DNA of 6,826 bases, taken from an uncultured Bacteroidia bacterium. Lineage in GTDB: Bacteria; Bacteroidota; Bacteroidia; Bacteroidales; CAJPTX01. The notes beneath the pieces were generated by a model. That model was not told the DNA's origin. It saw only the letters and a program-made list of their open reading frames with translations, and searched no databases. The DNA lies in contig CALHZE010000323.1 of the NCBI GenBank assembly GCA_938040915.1, positions 1 to 6,826 of the forward strand, written 5' to 3'. The position numbers were made by a program, and so were the translations under genes. Below are positions 1 through 5,191 of the stretch, one piece after another. The first letter of the stretch is position 1; every line of letters starts with the position of its first letter.

Positions 1-1
1 C

Positions 2-370
2 GACGCTACGCACTATACCTTCACCATGCCCGCGCATGCGGTAACCGTGAAAGCGGAGTTTGCCAAGGATGAGAAGCCTACGCCGCCGACGCCAGATCAG
101 CCTCAACGACCCGCTGCGGTAGAGGATACTCAGTTGTCTGCCGTTACGGTAGCGCCTAACCCCTTCGCTACCCATTTACGGATTGTAAATCCGGAGGGAG
201 AGGCAGTGCGTTACGAGCTGCTTACACTCACGGGCTGTGTGGTGCATTCTGGACGCTTGGGTGGATATGAGGTTTGGGTGGATACAGAGACACTCCCCTC
301 AGGTATCTATTTTGTGCGCTTCTACGGGGTAAATTCTGCGCAAAAGAGCGTAAGGGTGTTACGATACTAG
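2..370 (+). CDS. T9SS-sorted surface/secreted protein, C-terminal fragment (5' end outside window)
   Basis: The reading frame is open from the left edge (codons from base 2) to a TAG at 368-370, so the ATG at 26 is almost certainly internal and the gene is 5'-partial; 122 residues are visible. The first about 19 residues, containing YTFTMPAHAVTVKAEF, match the closing strand of InlB-like B-repeats of bacterial surface proteins. A Pro/Thr-rich linker follows (about residues 22-40). From about residue 47 comes a Por secretion-system type A C-terminal sorting domain: VAPNPF opening, YELLTLTGCVV strand, LPSGIYFVRF strand and a basic final strand ending SVRVLRY. In this family the domain directs export across the outer membrane by the type IX system and is usually cleaved with attachment to A-LPS. 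The role of the mature protein (adhesin, protease or other) cannot be told from this fragment. The gene ends in a strong terminator 15 nt later. Confidence 0.85.
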   Translation, partial: DATHYTFTMPAHAVTVKAEFAKDEKPTPPTPDQPQRPAAVEDTQLSAVTVAPNPFATHLRIVNPEGEAVRYELLTLTGCVVHSGRLGGYEVWVDTETLPSGIYFVRFYGVNSAQKSVRVLRY

Positions 371-385
371 TCTTGATGTTTAGCA

Positions 386-426
386 AACAAAAAAGCCACT
401 CCTCGAAAGAGAGTGGCTTTTTTGTT
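386..426. terminator. Bidirectional intrinsic terminator between convergent genes
   Basis: A 16-bp perfect stem pairs 386-401 with 411-426 around a 9-nt loop. The core is GCCACTC/GAGTGGC, flanked by A6 on the left (389-394) and T6 on the right (418-423), so either transcript gets a U-tract. It lies 15 nt after the T9SS gene stop and 14 nt from the stop of the converging RhuM-family gene, and so can serve both. Confidence 0.88.
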
Positions 427-440
427 GTCACACCGAAAGG

Positions 441-1448
441 TTATTCTTCCGGAGCTGTTGGGGGATGGGGGTGTTTGGGTAATTGCTTTACCATTTTATC
501 GAAGTCGCTCTCAAGTTGTGCCATTTCTCTTTGCCGGTAGATGTGAAACTCTCGTTCTGCTTTTTCGATGGCTTCTTGGTGCGATATGTTCCCCTTTCCC
601 TCCAGTAGGTTACGTTGTAGGGCTATGATTTGATTGTCGAGAGCCGCTATCCAGTCCGCCATGCGCATGGGGCGTTCTTCGAGAGCTTGGAATTCTGCAA
701 AGTCTAGGAATTGGGAGACGAGGAGGTTGAGCCGTTGTAATTCCCGCTCCGTGAGGTAGTTCTTGGCTATCTTCACATCGTCTTTGGTGACGTAGTTGCC
801 CCTGAAGTTAGTCATCCCCACGAATGGCTTTTCACTGTCTACGCGCTCATAGATAAGCTCCGCTGCCGTGTGTTCGTGTACGGCATAGTGTAGCTTGTTT
901 TGCACGGTGGCAAAGAATTGACGCGTGAGGTCCGTGCGCGGATCGTAGTCCACCGATGTGGCGTAGATGTCGGTCACCTGTTGGTAAAAGTTGCGTTCCG
1001 AAGCGCGAATGTCTCTGATGCGCTGCAGTAGCTCTCGGAAGTAGCGGTTACCCCCTTGCTTGAGTCGCTCGTCATCCATCGCAAAGCCCTTTTGGATATA
1101 CTCGTGTAGTCGCTCGGTAGCCCAACGGCGGAAACGGGTCGCAACCTGCGATTGTACCCGATAGCCTAGGGCGATAATCATATCAAGGCTGTAGTGATCA
1201 ATGTTGCGCTGTACGTTGCGGTTGCCCTCCCGTCGAACTAATAAGAATTTCTTATAAGTTCGATTTTGCTCCAATTCGCCATCCTTATAGATGTTCGAGA
1301 TATGCATGGAGATATTCTCTTGCGTGGTATCGTAAATCTCTGCCAATTGTACTTGCGTGAGCCATACATCCTCGTCAGCAAAGCGTACGTTGACTTTTAC
1401 GAGTCCGTTGTCGTCTTGGTAGATGACTAGGTGGTTCTGCTTATCCAT
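441..1448 (-). CDS. rhuM: RhuM-family protein (virulence RhuM, putative DNA-binding)
   Basis: The 335-residue protein has the layout of the RhuM family, named after a gene of Salmonella pathogenicity island 3 and scattered widely in accessory regions; its biochemical function is not established. Residues 28-56 (VWLTQVQLAEIYDTTQENIS onward) read as a helix-turn-helix. Then come KKFLLVRREGNRNVQR (66-81) and HYSLDMIIALGYRVQSQVAT (85-104), followed by FRRWATERLHEYIQKGF (106-122), a signature segment of the family. The middle (131-250) is mostly helical. Residues 250-325 are charged and could form a coiled coil, ending in a Pro-rich tail. No signal peptide or membrane segment is seen. The ATG at 1448 is supported by AAAGGA (minus strand, 1464-1459), 10 nt upstream. 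It is a lone gene with no visible partner, convergent to the T9SS gene and divergent from serC. Length is normal for the family and no frameshift is seen. A role in phage defence or as a regulator is speculation. Confidence 0.85.
   Translation of the reverse strand: MDKQNHLVIYQDDNGLVKVNVRFADEDVWLTQVQLAEIYDTTQENISMHISNIYKDGELEQNRTYKKFLLVRREGNRNVQRNIDHYSLDMIIALGYRVQSQVATRFRRWATERLHEYIQKGFAMDDERLKQGGNRYFRELLQRIRDIRASERNFYQQVTDIYATSVDYDPRTDLTRQFFATVQNKLHYAVHEHTAAELIYERVDSEKPFVGMTNFRGNYVTKDDVKIAKNYLTERELQRLNLLVSQFLDFAEFQALEERPMRMADWIAALDNQIIALQRNLLEGKGNISHQEAIEKAEREFHIYRQREMAQLESDFDKMVKQLPKHPHPPTAPEE
1233..1263. repeat. 31-bp near-perfect palindrome inside the RhuM-family CDS
   Basis: Two 15-nt arms (1233-1247 and 1249-1263) centred on T1248 are complementary at 14 of 15 positions; the one mismatch is A1240/A1256. 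Outer arms are TCGAACT and AGTTCGA, inner arms ATAAGAA and TTCTTAT. It covers about codons 62-72 of the RhuM gene, in a segment more AT-rich than its surroundings. Possible roles are an operator, an mRNA hairpin, or chance within a conserved protein segment. Confidence 0.75.
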
Positions 1449-1585
1449 TGGGGTTTCTTCCTTTGGGGGCTATGCGTTTTCTTTGGCTACGAATTTAGAA
1501 CTTATAGCGGACAAAACGGAGCTTTAACTCCACCGAAAAGGGGCTCTTGTGCGAAGGGTGGGAAACACTGTGCGCTATGTAATCA

Positions 1586-1623
1586 CCTTGGGGGAGTAGC
1601 GCTCCTGCACCAAGTCTCCAAGG
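1586..1623. other. Inverted-repeat element with two mutually exclusive foldings
   Basis: CTTGG (1587-1591) can pair with CCAAG (1610-1614), with an inner GGAG/CTCC stem (1593-1596 with 1602-1605, loop TAGCG). Alternatively CCTTGG (1586-1591) pairs with CCAAGG (1618-1623). Both use the same left arm. It lies just upstream of the proposed serC promoter, so it could be a protein-binding site, or part of a longer leader if transcription starts further upstream. No known riboswitch class was recognised. Confidence 0.35.
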
Positions 1624-1631
1624 GGTGAGTT

Positions 1632-1662
1632 TTTGTAGAATCAAAAAATATAACGACATTTG
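1632..1662 (+). promoter_or_regulatory. Bacteroidetes-type sigma-ABfr promoter candidate for serC
   Basis: TTTG at 1632-1635, a 19-nt spacer and GACATTTG at 1655-1662 fit the Bacteroidetes consensus TTTG-N19-21-TAnnTTTG, with one mismatch in the -7 box (G for the first T). Transcription would start around 1667-1670, giving a leader of about 45-50 nt ahead of the serC ATG at 1716. Confidence 0.5.
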
Positions 1663-1677
1663 ACTACAAAATCACAG

Positions 1678-1697
1678 CGCCACGGGGTCGTGTCGCG
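1678..1697 (+). other. Leader hairpin upstream of serC
   Basis: CACG (1681-1684) pairs with CGTG (1689-1692) around GGGT. The stem extends by CGC (1678-1680) with GCG (1695-1697) past a 2-nt bulge. It would sit within the predicted serC leader. A weak GAGG (1697-1700) lies 15 nt from the ATG, too far for a usual Shine-Dalgarno, and the sequence between is A/T-rich, as is common before starts in Bacteroidetes. Confidence 0.4.
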
Positions 1698-1715
1698 AGG
1701 TAAATTATCGTAGTA

Positions 1716-2786
1716 ATGAAGAAGCACAATTTTAATGCAGGGCCTTGTATCTTGCCCGAAGTGGCTGTAAAGAACACAGCAAATGCGGTGTTGGATCTCG
1801 ACGGTATCGGTCTTTCCCTCATTAGCATCTCGCACCGCTCAAAGGAGTTCCAAGCCATCATCGACGAAACCGAAGCGCTCTGGCACGAACTTCTCAACAT
1901 CCCAGCTGGCTACAAGGTGCTCTTCCTAGGGGGCGGCGCTAGCATGCAGTTCTGCATGGTGCCCTACAACTTCCTCAACAAGAAGGCAGCTTACGTAGAA
2001 ACGGGTGTGTGGGCAAAGAAGGCGGCTAAAGAAGCAAAGCTTTTCGGTGAGGTGATGACCATCGCTTCCTCGGCTGACAAGAACTATACCTACGTCCCCA
2101 AGGGATACCAAATCCCCACCGACGCAGACTACCTCCACATCACCACCAACAACACCATTTACGGTACGGAGCTCCGCGAGGATATCAACTCGCCCATCCC
2201 CCTCATTGCAGACATGTCGTCTGACATTATGAGCCGCCCCGTAGACGTGAGCAAGTATGCGCTCATCTATGGTGGTGCGCAGAAGAACGTAGGGCCTGCC
2301 GGCGTTACCTTCGTGATTGTAAAGGAAGAGTTCCTCAACAAGGTGACGCGCCAGATCCCCGCCATGTTGCAGTACAAGACCCACGTAGAAAAGGGCTCTA
2401 TGTACAACACACCTCCTTGCTTCGCTATCTATACCATGCGCGAAACCCTCAAGTGGGTGAAGGCAGAAGGCGGTGTGAAGGAAATGCAGCGTCGTGCAGA
2501 GGAGCGCGCTAAGCTCATCTACGACGAAATCGACCGTAACAAGATGTTCGTCGGAACCGCTGAGAAGGATTCGCGCTCGCTCATGAACATCTGCTTCGTG
2601 ATGAACGAACAGTACAAGGATAAGGAAGAAGCCTTCCTCGAGTTCGCTAAGAAGCAGGGTATGGTCGGCGTAAAGGGACACCGCGACGTAGGCGGCTTCC
2701 GCGCTAGTACCTACAACGCTCTCCCGCTCGAAAGTGCGAAGGCGCTCGTAGCCTGCATGCAGGAGTTTGAAAAGCAGAACGCTTAA
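1716..2786 (+). CDS. serC: Phosphoserine aminotransferase SerC
   Basis: SerC is a cytosolic PLP-dependent class V aminotransferase (EC 2.6.1.52). It moves the amino group of glutamate to 3-phosphohydroxypyruvate, giving O-phosphoserine; in many bacteria it also acts on the 4-phosphoerythronate branch of PLP synthesis. The 356 residues match the usual length of about 360. Visible motifs: the N-terminal NFNAGPCILP (5-14); SHRSKEF (39-45); the PLP phosphate-binding GGGAS (72-76); Asp166 in IADMSSD; the Schiff-base lysine K190 in YGGAQKNVGPAG (185-196); YNTPP (230-234); and the C-terminal HRDVGGFRASTYNA (322-335), which helps bind substrate. The start is fixed by the conserved N-terminus beginning directly at the ATG. 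It opens a unit with serA and DUF1015, though a terminator-like hairpin follows it. Codons are strongly biased to AAG, CTC, GAC and AAC, suggesting high expression. All key residues are present and the frame is intact. Confidence 0.97.
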   Translation: MKKHNFNAGPCILPEVAVKNTANAVLDLDGIGLSLISISHRSKEFQAIIDETEALWHELLNIPAGYKVLFLGGGASMQFCMVPYNFLNKKAAYVETGVWAKKAAKEAKLFGEVMTIASSADKNYTYVPKGYQIPTDADYLHITTNNTIYGTELREDINSPIPLIADMSSDIMSRPVDVSKYALIYGGAQKNVGPAGVTFVIVKEEFLNKVTRQIPAMLQYKTHVEKGSMYNTPPCFAIYTMRETLKWVKAEGGVKEMQRRAEERAKLIYDEIDRNKMFVGTAEKDSRSLMNICFVMNEQYKDKEEAFLEFAKKQGMVGVKGHRDVGGFRASTYNALPLESAKALVACMQEFEKQNA

Positions 2787-2816
2787 TGTGCTCCCACTAA
2801 CGTGGCTTAACTTCTT

Positions 2817-2869
2817 GGGTCAGGTGGACGCTCGTCGTGGCGGGTGGGTCGCCTGACCCTTTTTCTTTT
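2817..2869 (+). terminator. Intrinsic terminator or attenuator between serC and serA
   Basis: GGGTCAGG (2817-2824) pairs with CCTGACCC (2852-2859). After a T-G wobble and a bulge the stem continues with GAC (2827-2829) and GTC (2848-2850). TTTTTCTTTT follows at 2860-2869. It begins 30 nt after the serC stop and ends 29 nt before the serA start. No convincing serA promoter lies downstream, so it probably allows partial read-through or is regulated. Confidence 0.75.
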
Positions 2870-2884
2870 ATCAATTTAACCATT

Positions 2885-2890
2885 AGGAGG
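2885..2890 (+). promoter_or_regulatory. Consensus Shine-Dalgarno of serA
   Basis: AGGAGG lies 8 nt before the ATG at 2899, ideal spacing. Bacteroidetes genes often lack a Shine-Dalgarno, so a full match stands out. It also decides the start of serA. It begins 15 nt after the U-tract of the preceding terminator. Confidence 0.8.
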
Positions 2891-2898
2891 TTTTCAAG

Positions 2899-3822
2899 AT
2901 GGCAAAAGTGTTAATTGCGACCGACAAGCCCTTTGCGAAGGTGGCGGTCGACGGTATCCGTAAAATCGTAGAAGGCGCGGGTTTCGAGCTCGCATTGTGT
3001 GAAAAATATACCTCGGAAGCAGAGCTCCTAGCAGCCGTTGCGGACGTAGACGCGCTTATCGTGCGTAGCGACAAAGTGACCCAAGCGGTGGTAGATGCTG
3101 CCAAGAACCTTAAGATTGTGGTACGTGCGGGCGCAGGGTATGACAACCTCGACCTCGAAGCGTGCACCAAGCGCGGCATCGTCGCAATGAATACCCCAGG
3201 GCAGAACTCCAATGCTGTGGCAGAACTGGCTTTTGGCTTGATGCTCTACATGATTCGTAACCGTTGGAACGGTGCTTCGGGGTCCGAACTCCGCGGCAAG
3301 AAGCTCGGTATCCAAGCGTATGGGCACATCGGGCGTATCATGGCTGAAATCGGTAAGGGCTTTGGCATGGATATCTACGGCTATACCCGCTCCGACGAAA
3401 ACAAGAAGCAGATGGCGGCCGATGGCGTGAAGCTCGTGGCAAGTGTAGAGGAGCTCTACTCGACCTGCAACTTCGTTTCGACACACGTGCCCGCAAAGGA
3501 CAACACCAAGAAGTCTCTCAACTACGAGCTTCTCTCCAAGATGCCTAAGGGCGGCATCCTAGTGAACACGGCGCGTAAGGAGATTATCGACGAAGACGGC
3601 TTGCTCCGCCTCTTGGCTGAGCGCGAAGACTTCCGTTACATCTCTGACATCGAGCCCGATAAGAAGGACGAGTTCCTCAAGTTCGGCGACCGCGTCCTCT
3701 TCACCGCAAAGAAGATGGGGGCTCAGACCGCCGAAGCCAACATTAACGCTGGGATCGCAGCCGCAGAGCAGATCGTTCGTTTCATTAAGAACGGCGACCG
3801 TACCTTCCAAGTCAACAAGTAA
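2899..3822 (+). CDS. serA: D-3-phosphoglycerate dehydrogenase SerA, short ACT-less form with atypical active site
   Basis: SerA catalyses the first step of serine synthesis, 3-phosphoglycerate to 3-phosphohydroxypyruvate, in the cytosol. The protein is a D-2-hydroxyacid dehydrogenase of 307 residues. The substrate domain (about 1-100 and the C-terminal segment) carries VRSDK (55-59) and VRAGAGYDNLD (75-85); PGQNSNAVAEL (100-110) follows. The nucleotide domain (about 101-280) has a Rossmann loop reading AYGHIG (140-145) instead of GxGxxG. The catalytic Arg is R226 (VNTARKE) and the likely Glu is E252 (SDIEPD). The expected catalytic His of the TPHIG motif is absent: the aligned segment reads TAKKMGAQTAEAN (269-281), with K271/K272. 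The position of the NAD-selecting Asp after strand 2 reads YTRSDE (162-167). No ACT or intervening domain follows, unlike the roughly 410-residue E. coli enzyme, so ACT-mediated serine feedback is not expected. Flanking serC supports the assignment; a related hydroxyacid dehydrogenase activity is possible. Confidence 0.93.
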   Translation: MAKVLIATDKPFAKVAVDGIRKIVEGAGFELALCEKYTSEAELLAAVADVDALIVRSDKVTQAVVDAAKNLKIVVRAGAGYDNLDLEACTKRGIVAMNTPGQNSNAVAELAFGLMLYMIRNRWNGASGSELRGKKLGIQAYGHIGRIMAEIGKGFGMDIYGYTRSDENKKQMAADGVKLVASVEELYSTCNFVSTHVPAKDNTKKSLNYELLSKMPKGGILVNTARKEIIDEDGLLRLLAEREDFRYISDIEPDKKDEFLKFGDRVLFTAKKMGAQTAEANINAGIAAAEQIVRFIKNGDRTFQVNK

Positions 3823-3836
3823 ACGCCACCCACGAA

Positions 3837-5081
3837 ATGGTAAAGATTAAGCCCTTTAAGGGCATCCGTCCGCCCAAGGAATTGGCTAAAGAGGTCGCTT
3901 CGCGCCCCTACGACGTGTTGAACTCGGAGGAGGCTAAGGCAGAGGCGGGAGAAAAGTCGCTCCTGCATATCATAAAGCCCGAAATAGACTTCACTCCTAT
4001 CATTGACGAGCACTCGCAGCAAGCCTACGAGAAAGCGGTTGAAAACTTCAAAAAGTGGCAAGCAAACGGCTGGTTGAAAAAAGACCCCGAAGAGCATTAC
4101 TACATCTATGCGCAAACCATGGATGGGCGTACGCAGTACGGGCTCGTCGCTTGCTGCCACTTCGAAGACTACGTTTCGGGCAAGATTAAGAAGCACGAGC
4201 TCACGCGCACCGAGAAGGAGCAGGATCGTATGATTCACGTCCGCAACCAGAATGCGAACATCGAACCCGTATTCTTCGCTTACCCTGCGGTGGCGGAAAT
4301 CGACCAGATTGTCAAGGACATTGTGACCAAGCAAGCGCCCGAGTATGACTTCGTTGCTGAGGACGGCTTTGGGCATACCTTCTGGGTAATCAATTGTCCG
4401 GAAACGAACAAGCGTATTACCGAGCTCTTTGCCAAGATCCCCGCCCTCTACGTCGCTGATGGACACCACCGTACGGCGGCTGCCGCCCTCGTCGGGCAAG
4501 AGAAGAAGCAGCAGAACCCCCACCACACGGGCAATGAGGAGTATAACTACTTCCTTGCTGTAATCTTCCCCGACGAGCAGCTCAAGATCATTGACTACAA
4601 CCGCGTTGTGAAGGACTTGAATGGGCTCTCTTCGGCAGACTTGTTAAAGAAGCTCGAAGAGGCATTCGTGGTAGAGAAAAAGGGGGCAGAGATCTACACC
4701 CCGTCGCAGCTTCACAACTTCAGTATGTACCTTGACGGGGCGTGGTATTCGCTTACGGCGAAGCCCGGTACTTACAACGATGCTGACCCGATTGGGGTGT
4801 TAGACGTTACCATCCTATCAAACTTGGTGCTGGACAAGATCCTCGATATCAAGGATCTTCGTACCTCCAAGCGTATTGACTTCGTGGGTGGTATTCGTGG
4901 ACTGGGCGAGCTCAAGCGTCGCGTCGACAGTGGCGAGATGAAGGTGGCTTTTGCCCTTTATCCTGTTTCGATGAAGCAGCTCATTGACATTGCAGACACG
5001 GGCAACATCATGCCGCCCAAGACGACATGGTTTGAACCCAAGCTCCGCAGTGGGTTGGTGATTCACAGCCTAGAGGACTAG
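3837..5081 (+). CDS. DUF1015 family protein, serine-operon associated
   Basis: This is a 414-residue conserved protein of the DUF1015 family, whose activity I cannot state from known data. Family motifs are visible: FKGIRPP (7-13) and ASRPYDVLNSEEA (21-33) at the N-terminus; KKHELTRTEKEQDRM (118-132); YVADGHHRTAAAA (205-217), the most striking motif; DFVGG (348-352); and MPPKTTWFEPKLRSGL (392-407) at the C-terminus. No signal peptide or membrane span is seen, so it is probably cytosolic. It starts 14 nt after the serA stop with no clear Shine-Dalgarno, implying co-transcription and perhaps translational coupling. DUF1015 genes beside serA and serC recur in Bacteroidetes, pointing to a role in serine or phosphoserine metabolism. 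The DGHHR motif resembles that of ParB/sulfiredoxin-fold proteins, a superfamily that includes the serine kinases SerK and SbnI; a phosphoserine- or serine-acting enzyme is thus a hypothesis. Codon use matches serA. Confidence 0.9.
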   Translation: MVKIKPFKGIRPPKELAKEVASRPYDVLNSEEAKAEAGEKSLLHIIKPEIDFTPIIDEHSQQAYEKAVENFKKWQANGWLKKDPEEHYYIYAQTMDGRTQYGLVACCHFEDYVSGKIKKHELTRTEKEQDRMIHVRNQNANIEPVFFAYPAVAEIDQIVKDIVTKQAPEYDFVAEDGFGHTFWVINCPETNKRITELFAKIPALYVADGHHRTAAAALVGQEKKQQNPHHTGNEEYNYFLAVIFPDEQLKIIDYNRVVKDLNGLSSADLLKKLEEAFVVEKKGAEIYTPSQLHNFSMYLDGAWYSLTAKPGTYNDADPIGVLDVTILSNLVLDKILDIKDLRTSKRIDFVGGIRGLGELKRRVDSGEMKVAFALYPVSMKQLIDIADTGNIMPPKTTWFEPKLRSGLVIHSLED

Positions 5082-5087
5082 GCGGCG

Positions 5088-5107
5088 TGTAAGGGGAAGC
5101 CCTTACA
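5088..5107 (+). other. Perfect 8-bp hairpin just after the DUF1015 stop
   Basis: TGTAAGGG (5088-5095) pairs perfectly with CCCTTACA (5100-5107) around a GAAG tetraloop, 6 nt after the stop. It has no U-tract. It precedes the true terminator by 16 nt and may protect the 3' end or assist termination. Confidence 0.55.
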
Positions 5108-5123
5108 TAGCCTGATGGGTAAT

Positions 5124-5162
5124 GAAAAAGGCGCAGGGGATTCGTTCCCTTGCGCCTTTTTC
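5124..5162. terminator. Bidirectional intrinsic terminator between DUF1015 and der
   Basis: A 17-bp stem pairs 5124-5140 with 5146-5162 (one G-U pair, 5136/5150) around a TTCGT loop. The core is GGCGCA/TGCGCC, flanked by A5 (5125-5129) and T5 (5157-5161). It lies between the convergent ser unit and der, and can end transcripts from both sides. Confidence 0.9.
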
Positions 5163-5191
5163 TTTGGGTTAAGGTGTGCGGCTTAGCGCAC

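Larger units (their letters stand above)
1449..1715. other. Divergent intergenic region between rhuM and serC
   Basis: This 267-nt stretch holds no credible gene: open frames across it are short and show no recognisable protein features. It contains small hairpins (GGAG 1518-1521 with CTCC 1528-1531, and the larger structure at 1586-1623), the serC promoter candidate at 1632-1662 and a leader hairpin at 1678-1697. For rhuM the best -7-like match on the minus strand is TAAATTCG (1497-1490). It has no TTTG at the required 19-21 nt distance, so no rhuM promoter is called. Confidence 0.6.

Noticed and set aside
174..193. Alternative hairpins ATTTAC/GTAAAT and CGGATT/AATCCG in the T9SS gene
   Set aside because: They are short, within conserved coding sequence and of a size expected by chance.
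274..628. Plus-strand frames over the first terminator and the rhuM 3' end
   Set aside because: They run through a clear terminator hairpin and are out of frame with, or antisense to, supported genes.
1490..1515. Possible rhuM promoter, TAAATTCG with an upstream TTTG on the minus strand
   Set aside because: The spacer is only 14 nt where 19-21 is required, and the -7 box has a mismatch.
1431..1628. Possible small gene of 65 codons in the rhuM-serC gap
   Set aside because: It starts inside rhuM on the other strand, has no ribosome binding site and no recognisable protein features.
1926..2681. Long open frame of 251 codons on the minus strand opposite serC
   Set aside because: It is antisense to a fully conserved serC and arises from its codon bias; the translation is His/Val/Leu-rich with no recognisable motif.
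3723..4526. Open frame of 267 codons on the minus strand across the serA/DUF1015 junction
   Set aside because: It overlaps two well-supported genes, is Leu/Val/Arg-rich and has no recognisable domain or start signal.
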